Positions 9,266 to 17,906 of a stretch of 53,761 nt of DNA are shown one piece after another. Position 1 is the first letter of the stretch; each line of letters starts with the position of its first letter. The position numbers and the translations under genes were made by a program. Below the pieces are notes generated by a model. It was not told where the DNA came from and made no database searches. It worked only from the letters and a program-made list of their open reading frames with translations. The DNA comes from Holophagaceae bacterium (GTDB taxonomy: Bacteria > Acidobacteriota > Holophagae > Holophagales > Holophagaceae), in the NCBI GenBank assembly GCA_025363715.1, contig JANYLR010000061.1, positions 1-53,761 on the forward strand, read 5' to 3'.

Positions 9266-9270
9266 GGCCG

Positions 9271-10353
9271 ATGATGCACCTGCCTCCCCGACTGGTGCTG
9301 CAGGCCCTGGTGTGGGGAACGATCATCCTTGGCGGCCTGGTGACTGGCCTGATCCTATTGGGCGCCATCATCCAGTTCCGGCGCGACCGCCAGAACCGCT
9401 ACCGCATCGCGCGCTACCAGGCCTGGGAGCCCGCCCTGACCGACTACCTGTTCTGCGAAGAGGGCCAGCCCCGCCCCTTTCCGGAGGTCCCAGAGAGGGA
9501 CAAGGACATCTTCCAGATCTTCCTGTCTCGGTACCACGCCACCCTGGCGGGACAGGAAGCGGAGGCGCTGCGGGAGCTCTACCTCGCCCTGGGCGTACAC
9601 CACAGCCTGCCCAAGCGCCTGAAGCACCGGGTGGCCTCGGTCCGCGCCCAGGCTGCCATGGAGATCGAGGCTTTCCGCATCGCCGAATGCCTGGGGGAGG
9701 TCGTTCCCTTGCTGAACGATCCGGTCCCCTACGTGACCCACCTGGCCGCCAAGGCCCTCACCCACAGCGGCGATCTGGCCTATGCCCGGCCGGTGCTCGA
9801 CTGGGTCCTGGGCGAAGAGCGCTACCAGCGCGAGCGCCTGCTGAGAGTGCTGGAGGGCTTCGGCCCCGAGCTACTGCCCTGGCTGGAGGAGCACCTGGAG
9901 CCCCCGGAGGCTGCCCCCAAGCCCTGGATCCTCTTCGCCCTCCTGGCCGGTTCGCATCGCCACCGGGAGAGCGAGCACCGGCTGCTGGAGCTGCTGGACG
10001 TGCCTCTGGTGGACATCCAGGCCTCGGCGCTGAAGGCCCTCGCGGCTCTGGCGGACCCCCTCACCTACCCCCGGGTCGAGCCCCTGGCCCGCCACGAGGC
10101 TTGGCCCCTCCGCGCCCAGGCGGCCAAGGCCCTGGGCCTCATCGGCGGCCCCGATGCGATCCCCATCCTCATCCAGATGACCAGCGATCCGGTCTACGAA
10201 GTACGCCGCAACGCCGCCCAGGGCATGGCCGACCTGGGTCATGCGGGGACCTCGGCCCTGACCTGGCTGGCGGAGGACCCCACCGCCGACCCCTTCGCCC
10301 GGGACATCGCCCAGGAGCGCCTGGAATGGGCCGATGAGCGGGGACATCAGTGA
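9271..10353 (+). CDS. Membrane-anchored HEAT-repeat protein
   Basis: 360 aa. One N-terminal transmembrane helix (residues about 8-30, VWGTIILGGLVTGLILLGAI) is followed by basic residues and then a cytoplasmic alpha-solenoid. HEAT/PBS-lyase-like repeats are clearest in the C-terminal half, for example DVPLVDIQASALKALAAL, and the pattern of LRAQAAKALGLIGGPDAI followed by YEVRRNAAQGMADLGHAG. Such solenoids are scaffolds. Start is ATG 9271 or 9274 behind GAGG. The stop overlaps the next start (GTGA), so it is coupled to the GT2 synthase. A reasonable inference is an assembly or regulatory platform linking the receiver protein to the membrane synthase. I have no direct functional evidence. Confidence 0.82.
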   Translation: MMHLPPRLVLQALVWGTIILGGLVTGLILLGAIIQFRRDRQNRYRIARYQAWEPALTDYLFCEEGQPRPFPEVPERDKDIFQIFLSRYHATLAGQEAEALRELYLALGVHHSLPKRLKHRVASVRAQAAMEIEAFRIAECLGEVVPLLNDPVPYVTHLAAKALTHSGDLAYARPVLDWVLGEERYQRERLLRVLEGFGPELLPWLEEHLEPPEAAPKPWILFALLAGSHRHRESEHRLLELLDVPLVDIQASALKALAALADPLTYPRVEPLARHEAWPLRAQAAKALGLIGGPDAIPILIQMTSDPVYEVRRNAAQGMADLGHAGTSALTWLAEDPTADPFARDIAQERLEWADERGHQ

Positions 10354-11777
10354 GCTTCCGGGGCCTCATCACCGCCTTCGTCGAGTGGGGCATCCTGGGC
10401 TACTTCCTGGCCCTGCACCTCACCCACCTTTCGTTGATCCTACGGGCCTTCTTCTCCATCCGCAGCTACCTGGAGGAGGTGGCCACGGACCGCCTCGACT
10501 CGGCCTTCGAAACCAGCCACTACAAGCCCATGACGCTCATCTGCCCCGCCTATAACGAAGAAGCAGGCGTGGTGCCCAGCGTGAACAGCCTCATCAGCCT
10601 GCGCTATCCGGAATTCCAGGTGGTGGTGGTGAACGACGGCAGCAAGGACGCCACGCTGGAGAAGCTCATCGCAGCCTTCAAGCTGAAGCCCAGCGCACGC
10701 GTGCTGCGCCAGCTCCTGCCCACGAAAGAGGTGCGGGGCATCTACGAAAGCGCCTATGTCCCCAACCTGGTGGTGGTGGACAAGGCCAACGGCGGCAAGG
10801 CCGACGCCCTCAACTGCGGCATCAACCTGGCCCGCTACCCGCTGGTCTGCTGCATGGACGGGGACAGCCTCCTGGAGAACGATTCCCTCCTGCGCATCGC
10901 CCGGCCCTTCATGGACCGGCCCGACCTCGTGGCCTCCGGTGGCGTGATCCGCCCCCTGAATGGCTGCAAGGTCACGGCCATGGGCATCCGCGGCATCCAC
11001 CTGCCGGATTCCTGGCTGGCGCGATTCCAGATCGTGGAATACCTGCGGGCCTTCCTCTTCGGACGGGTGGGCCTGGCCTCCCTGGATACCATGTTCATCG
11101 TGAGTGGCGCCTTCGGCGTGTTCCGAAAGGACCTGATCGTCGAAGCAGGGGGCTTCGAGATCGCCACCATCGGGGAGGATTTCGAGCTGGTGGTGCGCCT
11201 GCACCGCCACCTGCGGGAACAGAAGCGGCCCTACCACATCACGCTCGTCCCGGATCCGGTCTGCTGGACCGAGGTGCCCGAAGAGGCCAGGGTCCTGGGG
11301 CGGCAGCGGAACCGCTGGCAGCGGGGCCTGCTGGAGACCCTCTGGAAGCACCGGAAGATGTGGTTCAATCCGAAGTACGGGCGGGTGGGCCTCTTTTCCA
11401 TGCCCTACTTCATCTTCTTCGAGGCTCTGGCGCCCATCATCGAGGTGCTGGGCTACGTCGTCTTCGTGTGGTCCCTCTGGAACCACTCCATCAATAACGC
11501 CTTCGCCATCCTGTTCATCTACGTGGCCCTGCTGCTGGGCGTGCTGAACTCCGTGGTGTCCGTGGTGCTCCAGGAACTCAGCGGCCACCGCTACCAGGGC
11601 TTCAGGGCCTTGTCCCTGCTGCTCTTCACCGCCGTGGCCGAGAATTTCGGCTACCGCCAGATGACCGTGTGGTGGCGGCTCAAGGGCACCATCGACTGGT
11701 TCCGCGGCAAAGAAGGCTGGGGGCAGATGAAGCGCAAGGGCATCGGTCCAGCCCAGCCTCCGCCGGCCGCGCCTTGA
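10350..11777 (+). CDS. Processive family-2 glycosyltransferase, membrane polysaccharide synthase
   Basis: 475 aa. An N-terminal transmembrane helix leads into a GT-A domain with all processive-synthase signatures: D96 in VVVVNDGSKD, the DxD at D170/D172 (MDGDS), GED at E276/D277 and the Q319-RNRW323 motif that binds the growing chain. Several transmembrane helices follow (for example APIIEVLGYVVFVWSLW and FAILFIYVALLLGVLNSVVSVV). This is the architecture of PgaC, NodC and hyaluronan synthases: it polymerises a beta-linked sugar and passes it through the inner membrane. GTG start, overlapping the preceding stop. The deacetylase nearby suggests an N-acetylhexosamine polymer, but substrate is not readable from sequence. 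No PilZ domain is seen. It is the last gene before the SAM riboswitch. Confidence 0.88.
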   Translation: MSFRGLITAFVEWGILGYFLALHLTHLSLILRAFFSIRSYLEEVATDRLDSAFETSHYKPMTLICPAYNEEAGVVPSVNSLISLRYPEFQVVVVNDGSKDATLEKLIAAFKLKPSARVLRQLLPTKEVRGIYESAYVPNLVVVDKANGGKADALNCGINLARYPLVCCMDGDSLLENDSLLRIARPFMDRPDLVASGGVIRPLNGCKVTAMGIRGIHLPDSWLARFQIVEYLRAFLFGRVGLASLDTMFIVSGAFGVFRKDLIVEAGGFEIATIGEDFELVVRLHRHLREQKRPYHITLVPDPVCWTEVPEEARVLGRQRNRWQRGLLETLWKHRKMWFNPKYGRVGLFSMPYFIFFEALAPIIEVLGYVVFVWSLWNHSINNAFAILFIYVALLLGVLNSVVSVVLQELSGHRYQGFRALSLLLFTAVAENFGYRQMTVWWRLKGTIDWFRGKEGWGQMKRKGIGPAQPPPAAP

Positions 11778-11828
11778 CGAAACCCGCCGCCGCATTCATT
11801 CTTATTTCTTGATCTTTGGCAGTCCAAG

Positions 11829-11934
11829 AGCGTTATCCAGAAAGGTGGAGGGAAAGGCCCTGTGAAACCTTGGCAACCTGCGACAGCAAGGTGCCAACTC
11901 CTGCCCCTGGCATAACCAGGGGGAAGATACCGAA
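11829..11934 (+). promoter_or_regulatory. SAM-I (S-box) riboswitch aptamer
   Basis: The S-box core is visible in order: TTATCCAGAAAGGTGGAGGG, then CCCTGTGAAACCTTGGCAACC, AGCAAGGTGCCAACTCCTGCC, and the closing GGGGGAAGATACC that pairs with the 5' GGTTATC-like strand (P1). It is nearly identical in its core to the second copy near 27.5 kb. It lies about 65 nt upstream of the homocysteine methyltransferase/MTHFR fusion. No GC hairpin plus U-run is obvious between aptamer and ATG, so control here may be translational or by a weaker terminator, unlike the downstream copy. Family knowledge: SAM binding turns the downstream methionine genes off. Confidence 0.92.
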
Positions 11935-12000
11935 CCGTCACAGACTGACCCGAGACCCCCTGGATGCCGATCAAGCGACTGCCACCTTCCAGGCGCAGCC

Positions 12001-13866
12001 ATGACTCCTTCCACCTTTCAGCAGGCCCTCGATGCCGGTGAGTGTTTCCTCTTCGACGGGAGCACTGCCTCGGCCCTGCATGACCGCGGGATCACCCTCC
12101 AGCGCAGCTTCGAGGAGTGCAACCTCAAGGCGCCGGACCTGCTGCTGGCCATCCATGGGGAGTTCCTCGCCGCCGGCGCCCGGGTGCTCACGACGAATAC
12201 CTGGGGCGCGGGTCGCCTGAAGCTCGCGGCCCGGGGCCTGGAAGCCGAACTCGACGCCATCAACCGCGAGGGCGTCGCCTTAGCGAAACGGGCCCTCCTG
12301 CAGCAGGGCGCCCGCGCCTGGGTGGCGGGCTGCATCGGCCCCCTGGGCGTGCGCATCGAGCCCTGGGGGCCCACCTCCTTCGACGAGGCCCGGGCCCTCT
12401 TCCGCGAGCACGCGGTGCCCCTGATCGAGGCGGGCTCCGACCTGATCGTCCTGGAGGGCTTCGAGGACCTGAACGAGATCCACCAGGCCATGATCGCGGT
12501 CCAGGAGCTGGGCGACCTGCCCATTGTCGCCTTGATGACCACCAACGAGGAGGGCCAGGCCCTCTTCGGGGCCGAGCCGGAGTGGTTCATCAAGCAGCTC
12601 GACTCCTGGGGCGCCGATATGGTGGGCCTCATCGGCGGCAACGGCCCCGCCCCCCATTTGCGCCTGCTCGAAAAACTCAAGGCCGTGACGGCCAAGCCCA
12701 TCGTCCTCCAGCCCAACCCCGGCCTGCCCACCATGGTGGATGGTCGGCTCATCTACGGGGCCAGCCCCGAGTACCTGGGCGGCTTCGCGGGCCGCGCCTT
12801 GGCGGCAGGGGCTCGGGGCGTGGGCGGCTGCAGCGGTACCACGCCCGCGCACATCCGCGCCATGCGCGGCGCCTTCCAGCAGGAGCGTGCCTTCGTGCAG
12901 GCCGGCGGCGGCTTCGAACTCAAGCCCCACGAGCAACCCCAGCCCGAAGTGCCCTTCGCCTTCCGCAGCCGCTTCAGCCTCAAGCTGGCCCAGAACGAGT
13001 TCATCCACACCGTGGAGCTGGTGCCACCCAAGGGTATGGAGTACGACAAGCTGGTGGCCAAGACCCGCCAGTGTCTGGCTCTGGGCGTGGATGCCATCAA
13101 CGTGCCCGACGGACCCCGGGCCATGGCCCGCATGTCCGCCCTGGCCACGGCCCTCATCATCGAACAGCAGGTGGGACTGGAGACCATCCTCCACTACGCC
13201 TGCCGGGACCGGAACCTGCTCGGCATGCAGAGCGACCTGCTGGGCGCCGCGGGCCTGGGCCTGCGCAATATCCTGGCGGTCACGGGCGATCCCCCGAAGC
13301 TGGGCCCCTACCCCCAGGCCACCGCCGTCTTCGACGTGGACGCCATCGGCCTCGTGAACATGATCAAGCGCCTGAACACGGGCCTCGACCTCGGCGGCGC
13401 TGGCATCGGCAAGCCCACCTCCTTCAGCGTGGGCGTGGGCGCCAATCCCGTGGCCGCGGACCTGGAGAGGGAGAAGACCCGCTTCCGCTACAAGGTGGAG
13501 GCCGGCGCCCAGTGGGCCATCACCCAACCGGTCTTCGAGCCCGAGAGCCTCTTTCGCTTCCTGGACTTCACCGAGGCCCTGGACGGCAAGGGCGGCCTGC
13601 CCGTCATCGCGGGCATCTGGCCCCTCAAGAGCCTGCGCAACGCCGAGTTCATGGCCAATGAGGTGCCGGGTGCCTACGTGCCACCCAGCGTACTGGCCCG
13701 CATGGCTAAATGGTCCTCGGCGGAGGACCAGGTCAAGGAAGGCTTGGCGATCTCCCTGGAGGTCATCGAAGCCATCCGTCCCCGCATCCGCGGTCTCCAA
13801 CTCTCCGCGCCCTTTGGTCAGGTGGAGTTGGTGGCGCCCCTGCTTCCTAAACGGGAGAAAGCGTGA
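12001..13866 (+). CDS. Homocysteine S-methyltransferase domain fused to methylenetetrahydrofolate reductase (YitJ-type)
   Basis: 621 aa. Residues about 10-300 form a homocysteine S-methyltransferase barrel (FDGSTASALHDRGI, TTNTWGA). Residues about 325-610 form a MetF-type reductase (ELVPPKGMEYDKL, LGLRNILAVTGDPP, FSVGVGANP, EAGAQWAITQPVF). The MTHFR half looks intact. The methyltransferase half does not: where the family has a zinc-binding Cys (LNCxxGP) this protein has LIGGNGP (Gly212), and the usual paired cysteines are Cys277-Ser278 (GGCSGTT). Two of three zinc ligands are therefore missing, although the MetH encoded downstream has all three. It is the first gene after the SAM-I riboswitch. 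Main role is probably to supply 5-methyl-THF; homocysteine methylation by this protein is doubtful. Confidence 0.88.
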   Translation: MTPSTFQQALDAGECFLFDGSTASALHDRGITLQRSFEECNLKAPDLLLAIHGEFLAAGARVLTTNTWGAGRLKLAARGLEAELDAINREGVALAKRALLQQGARAWVAGCIGPLGVRIEPWGPTSFDEARALFREHAVPLIEAGSDLIVLEGFEDLNEIHQAMIAVQELGDLPIVALMTTNEEGQALFGAEPEWFIKQLDSWGADMVGLIGGNGPAPHLRLLEKLKAVTAKPIVLQPNPGLPTMVDGRLIYGASPEYLGGFAGRALAAGARGVGGCSGTTPAHIRAMRGAFQQERAFVQAGGGFELKPHEQPQPEVPFAFRSRFSLKLAQNEFIHTVELVPPKGMEYDKLVAKTRQCLALGVDAINVPDGPRAMARMSALATALIIEQQVGLETILHYACRDRNLLGMQSDLLGAAGLGLRNILAVTGDPPKLGPYPQATAVFDVDAIGLVNMIKRLNTGLDLGGAGIGKPTSFSVGVGANPVAADLEREKTRFRYKVEAGAQWAITQPVFEPESLFRFLDFTEALDGKGGLPVIAGIWPLKSLRNAEFMANEVPGAYVPPSVLARMAKWSSAEDQVKEGLAISLEVIEAIRPRIRGLQLSAPFGQVELVAPLLPKREKA

Positions 13867-13880
13867 ACGACAAGAACTGT

Positions 13881-14039
13881 GAACCCCGAAGACAACGAAG
13901 ACTACCAAGACCACGAAGAAAAGCGATATCACCCCAATTCGGTTTTCGTGGTCTTCTCGGCATCGCCTGTGGCGATACGCGAGACAAACAGACACATCCT
14001 GTCTTCGTGGTAAATCCGTTCTTCTTTTTCTTGGGTTCT
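13881..14039 (+). repeat. Inverted-repeat intergenic element (ACGAAGA family)
   Basis: The 176-bp gap is filled by an imperfect palindrome. The left arm begins GAACCCCGAAGACAACGAAG and continues to CCACGAAGAA. The right arm (14001-14039), read on the other strand, begins GAACCCAAGAAAAAGAAGAA and continues to CCACGAAGAC. An inner copy TTTTCGTGGTCTTCT lies at about 13943-13957, and a small hairpin TCGCCTGTGGCGA sits between. ACGAAGA-type intergenic repeats occur in many unrelated bacteria. The element ends three bases before the ferredoxin ATG, so it supplies that gene's leader. Confidence 0.65.
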
Positions 14040-14041
14040 GA

Positions 14042-14329
14042 ATGACTGTGAAAGTCCACTTCCGTCTCGAGGACCTGCTGGTCGAAGCGCCGGCGGGCAC
14101 TCCCTTGCAGCGCATCGCGGATGCGGCGGGCGCCGATATCACCTTCGGCTGCCGCACGGGCTCCTGCGGTACATGCCGCGTCCGCGTCGTCGAGGGTCTG
14201 GAGCAATGCAGCGATCCGGGACCCGAGGAGCGCGACTTCCTGAAGGGCCTGGAGGCCCCCGCCGACCAGCGCCTGGCCTGCCAAGTCACCATTCTGGGCG
14301 ATGTCGCTATTGATTACTTGGGGCTTTAA
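14042..14329 (+). CDS. 2Fe-2S ferredoxin
   Basis: 95 aa, a complete plant/adrenodoxin-type ferredoxin. The cluster ligands are Cys37, Cys42, Cys45 (FGCRTGSCGTCRV) and Cys80 (QRLACQ). It lies between the MTHFR fusion and metH on the same strand and downstream of the same SAM-I riboswitch. This suggests a role in methionine synthesis: either electron donor to MTHFR, as in enzymes that do not use NADH, or reductant for MetH cobalamin reactivation in place of flavodoxin. Each side is bordered by a different inverted-repeat element, so the gene may also be expressed separately. No strong ribosome-binding site is visible before the ATG. Confidence 0.87.
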   Translation: MTVKVHFRLEDLLVEAPAGTPLQRIADAAGADITFGCRTGSCGTCRVRVVEGLEQCSDPGPEERDFLKGLEAPADQRLACQVTILGDVAIDYLGL

Positions 14330-14335
14330 AGATGA

Positions 14336-14421
14336 AACCGCAGATGACGCAGATGGCGCAGATAAATGAACAAGAACCATCCTCGGTTCCTCATCCGCGT
14401 ACATCTGCGTCATCTGCGGTT
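14336..14421 (+). repeat. Inverted-repeat intergenic element (CCGCAGATGACGCAGATG family)
   Basis: A perfect 20-nt inverted repeat: AACCGCAGATGACGCAGATG at 14336-14355 and its exact complement at 14402-14421. The 46-nt centre contains a further partial pairing (GAACC with GGTTC). The whole element would form a long hairpin in the mRNA between the ferredoxin gene and metH. The motif is a widespread intergenic repeat in diverse bacteria. No ORF or transposase is associated with it here. Confidence 0.8.
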
Positions 14422-14438
14422 AACAACAAGGTTTTCTC

Positions 14439-17400
14439 ATGACAACTCTCGAAACCACCCTCCGCGAAAAAGTACTGCTGCTGGACGGCGGCATGGGCAC
14501 GCAGATCTTCGCGCGGAAACCCACGGTGGAAGACTACGGCGGCGCGGCCCTGGAGGGCTGCGTGGATCTGCTCACGGAGCGCCGGCCCCAGTGGATCCGC
14601 GAGATCCACGAGAGCTACCTCAACGCCGGCGCCGACGCGGTGGAGACCAACACCTTCGGCGCGAATCCCCTGGTGCTGGGCGATTTCGGGCTCTCCGCCA
14701 AAGCCTACGACCTGAATGTGCAGGCGGCATCCATTGCGAAAGCAGTGGCCCGCAGCTTCGACCGCCCCCGCTTCGTTATCGGTTCCGTGGGGCCCGGCAC
14801 CAAGCTCATTTCGCTGGGCCATGTCAGCTATGCCGACCTGCTGGCTTCGTACCGGGTGCAGATGGACGGCCTGCTGGACGGCGGCGCCGACGCCATCCTC
14901 ATCGAAACCTGCCAGGACCTGGGCCAGATCAAGGTGGCCGTGCGAGCCGCCCGGGAGGCCATGGCCGCGAAGAAACGCCGGGTGCCTCTCTGGGTGCAAG
15001 CCACGGTCGAAACGACGGGCACCTTGCTAGTTGGCTCGGACATCTCCGCCGTGCTCACCAGCGTGGAACCCCTGGGCATCGATGTGCTGGGCCTCAACTG
15101 CGGCACCGGACCCGACGAGATGCACGCGCATCTGCAGACCCTTGCGGAGACCAGCCCCTTCGCCATCAGCTGCCTGCCCAACGCAGGCCTGCCGGAGAAC
15201 CGCGGCGGCCAGGTGGTCTACCCCCTGGCGCCGGAACCCTTCGTGCAGAAGGTGCTGCACGCCGCTTCGGAGTTCGGCATCGCCATCCTGGGCGGTTGCT
15301 GCGGCACCACGCCCGAGCATGTCCGGGCCCTGGCACCCGGCGTGGAGAAGTTGAATCCACCGAAGCGGACGCCCACCCTCGAGCGCAGCGCCGCCAGCCT
15401 CTACCAGAGCGTGGCCCTGAAGCAGGAACCCGCCCCCCTCATCGTGGGCGAACGGACGAACGCGAACGGTTCGAAGAAGTTCCGGGACTTGCTGGCCGCC
15501 GAGGACTGGGACGGCATGATCACGCTGGCCAAGGAGCAACAGCGGGAGGGCGCCCACCTGCTGGATCTCTGCGTGGCCTACGTGGGCCGTGACGAAGTCC
15601 GCGATGCCGACGAGCTGCTGAGCCGCCTCATCTCCCAGATCACCCTGCCCCTGATGATCGACAGCACGGAATTTCCGGTCATCGAGCGGGCCCTGCAGCG
15701 CTCCCCGGGCAAGTGCGTCATCAACTCCATCAACTTCGAGGATGGCGATGCCAAGGCACGGGCCATCCTTGAGCTGTGCCGGACCTACGGCGCCGCCGTG
15801 GTGGCCCTCACCATCGACGAGCGGGGCATGGCCAAGACCCGGGAGCAGAAACTGGAGGTCGCCCAGCGCCTCCACGCCCTGGCGGTGGGCGAGTATGGCC
15901 TGGATCCCGGCGACCTCATCATCGACCCCCTGACCTTCACCCTGGGCAGCGGCGACGAGGAGTTCCGCAAATCCGCCATCGAAACCCTGGAAGCCCTGAA
16001 GCTCATCAAGGCCCAGCTGCCGGGCGTCATGACCATCCTCGGCGTGAGCAACGTGAGCTTCGGCCTCAACCCCGCCAGCCGCCACGTGCTCAACGCCCTC
16101 ATGCTCTACCACGGCGTGAAGCACGGCCTCGACATGGCCATCTTCAACGCCTCGAAGGTCATCCCCGTGGCCAAGATCGATCCCGAGGACCGGAAGATCG
16201 TCGAGGATCTGATTTTCGATCGCCGCAGCGAGGGCTACGATCCCCTCAAGGCCCTCCTGGCCCGCTTCAGCAGCCGCAAGACCGCCGCAGTGGACGAGCA
16301 CCGGGCTGACCTGCCCGTGCTGGAGCGCCTCCACCGGGGCATCCTGGACGGTGAGAAACAAGCCATCCTGGCGGATGTGGACGAGGCCCTGAGGGACCAC
16401 GATCCCCTCAAACTCATCAACGAAGTACTGCTGGGCGCCATGAAGGTGGTGGGCGAGCGCTTCGGTTCCGGCGAGATGCAGCTGCCCTTCGTGCTGGAAA
16501 GTGCCGAGGCCATGAAGGCCGCCATCAAGCACATCGAGCCGCACCTGCCCCGCGAGTCGAACTATCAGAAGGGCCGCATCCTGCTGGCCACCGTGAAGGG
16601 CGATGTCCACGACATCGGCAAGAACCTGGTGGACATCATCCTCAGCAACAACGGCTTCGAGGTACGGAACCTGGGCATCAAGCAGCCTATCGAGGCCATC
16701 CTCAAGGAGCTGGAAGCCTGGCCCGCGGAGGCCATCGGGCTCTCGGGCCTGCTGGTGAAGTCCACGGTGATCATGAAGGAGAACCTGCACTTCATGGAGG
16801 ACCTGGGGCTGAAGGTGCCCGTGATCCTCGGCGGTGCGGCCCTCACCCGGGACTACGTGGAGGGTGACTGCAGACGGTCGTACTCGGGCGCGGTGTTTTA
16901 CGCAGCGGATGCTTTCGAGGGCCTTCGGCATATGCAAGCTTTGGTCTCGGGCGAAACGGACGTTCCGGCGGTTGCTCCAGCCGCTTCCGCGGCTGGAGAG
17001 ATAACAGTGCTTCATCGGGGTGGAGCTTCGGTCCCTCTGACGGAGAAAGGCCAGAGCAGCTGGGTTCGCCATGATGCGCCCGTGCCACGACCGCCCTTCT
17101 GGGGTGTGCGGGAGCTGGCGGAGGCGCCCGTGGAGCTCTTCGAGCACTTGGATGCCTTCGCCCTCATCCGCAACCGCTGGGGCTTCAGCCAGGGCAGCCA
17201 GAGCGACGAAACCTTTGCGGCCGTGCTGCGGGACAAAGCCGTGCCCCAGCTGGTGCGCTGGAAGGAACGGCTCGCCACCGATCCCATCTTCCAGCCCCGG
17301 GCGCGCTATGGCTACTTCCCCGTGCGGGCCGAAGGAGATGCCCTCCGCGTGTTCGATCCCTCGGATCCCAAACGGTCCCTGGCCCTGCTGGCCTTCCCAC

Positions 17401-17861
17401 GCCAGGCCACGGGCCGGCGCCTCTGCATCACCGACTTCTTTTCCGCCGAACAGACAGACGTGCTGGCCTTACAGCTGGTGACCCTGGGCCAGGCCGCCGC
17501 AGACCACGCGGCCAGGCTCTACCGAGAGGACGGCTACGGGGACTACTTCGCTTTCCACGGGCTGGCCACAGAGCTCACGGAAGCCTATGCCGAGCGCCTC
17601 CACGCCCGCATCCGCCGGGAATTGGGTATCCATGCCAAGGACTTGCCCGGCCGCGCCCTCTTCGCTCAGGGCTACCAGGGATCGCGCTACTCCTACGGCT
17701 ATCCCGCCTGTCCCGATCTGGAAGGCAATGGCCCTATCCTGGATTTGCTCCAGGGCAGCACCATCGGCGTTTCCCTCTCCGACAGTCACCAGATGGACCC
17801 CGAATACACCACCAGCGCCCTCGTGGCCTGGCATCCGCAGGCACGCTACTTCTCCGTATGA
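14439..17861 (+). CDS. metH: Cobalamin-dependent methionine synthase MetH
   Basis: 1140 aa, all four MetH modules. Module 1 is the homocysteine barrel with a complete zinc site: Cys221 (GLNCGTGP), Cys287 and Cys288 (GGCCGTTP). Module 2 is the pterin (methyl-THF) barrel, from VGERTNANGSKKFRDLL. Module 3 is the B12 cap and Rossmann domain with the lower-ligand His724 in GDVHDIGKN. Module 4 is a C-terminal reactivation domain from about residue 900 with GYPACPDLE. The reactivation domain is shorter and more diverged than that of E. coli, resembling the cyanobacterial/deinococcal form. It transfers methyl from 5-methyl-THF to homocysteine. It is third in the riboswitch operon and convergent with the SHOCT lipoprotein gene. 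Confidence 0.96.
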   Translation: MTTLETTLREKVLLLDGGMGTQIFARKPTVEDYGGAALEGCVDLLTERRPQWIREIHESYLNAGADAVETNTFGANPLVLGDFGLSAKAYDLNVQAASIAKAVARSFDRPRFVIGSVGPGTKLISLGHVSYADLLASYRVQMDGLLDGGADAILIETCQDLGQIKVAVRAAREAMAAKKRRVPLWVQATVETTGTLLVGSDISAVLTSVEPLGIDVLGLNCGTGPDEMHAHLQTLAETSPFAISCLPNAGLPENRGGQVVYPLAPEPFVQKVLHAASEFGIAILGGCCGTTPEHVRALAPGVEKLNPPKRTPTLERSAASLYQSVALKQEPAPLIVGERTNANGSKKFRDLLAAEDWDGMITLAKEQQREGAHLLDLCVAYVGRDEVRDADELLSRLISQITLPLMIDSTEFPVIERALQRSPGKCVINSINFEDGDAKARAILELCRTYGAAVVALTIDERGMAKTREQKLEVAQRLHALAVGEYGLDPGDLIIDPLTFTLGSGDEEFRKSAIETLEALKLIKAQLPGVMTILGVSNVSFGLNPASRHVLNALMLYHGVKHGLDMAIFNASKVIPVAKIDPEDRKIVEDLIFDRRSEGYDPLKALLARFSSRKTAAVDEHRADLPVLERLHRGILDGEKQAILADVDEALRDHDPLKLINEVLLGAMKVVGERFGSGEMQLPFVLESAEAMKAAIKHIEPHLPRESNYQKGRILLATVKGDVHDIGKNLVDIILSNNGFEVRNLGIKQPIEAILKELEAWPAEAIGLSGLLVKSTVIMKENLHFMEDLGLKVPVILGGAALTRDYVEGDCRRSYSGAVFYAADAFEGLRHMQALVSGETDVPAVAPAASAAGEITVLHRGGASVPLTEKGQSSWVRHDAPVPRPPFWGVRELAEAPVELFEHLDAFALIRNRWGFSQGSQSDETFAAVLRDKAVPQLVRWKERLATDPIFQPRARYGYFPVRAEGDALRVFDPSDPKRSLALLAFPRQATGRRLCITDFFSAEQTDVLALQLVTLGQAAADHAARLYREDGYGDYFAFHGLATELTEAYAERLHARIRRELGIHAKDLPGRALFAQGYQGSRYSYGYPACPDLEGNGPILDLLQGSTIGVSLSDSHQMDPEYTTSALVAWHPQARYFSV

Positions 17862-17906
17862 GAAGGAGGCCGGAGCGGGCTGCGCGGGCGTTCGAAGCCT
17901 GCAGGC

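Noticed and set aside
12280..14292. 670-codon minus-strand frame
   Set aside because: Antisense shadow of the MTHFR fusion and of the repeat and ferredoxin region; His/Gly/Ala-rich with no motifs.
15027..17147. 706-codon minus-strand frame
   Set aside because: Antisense shadow of metH.
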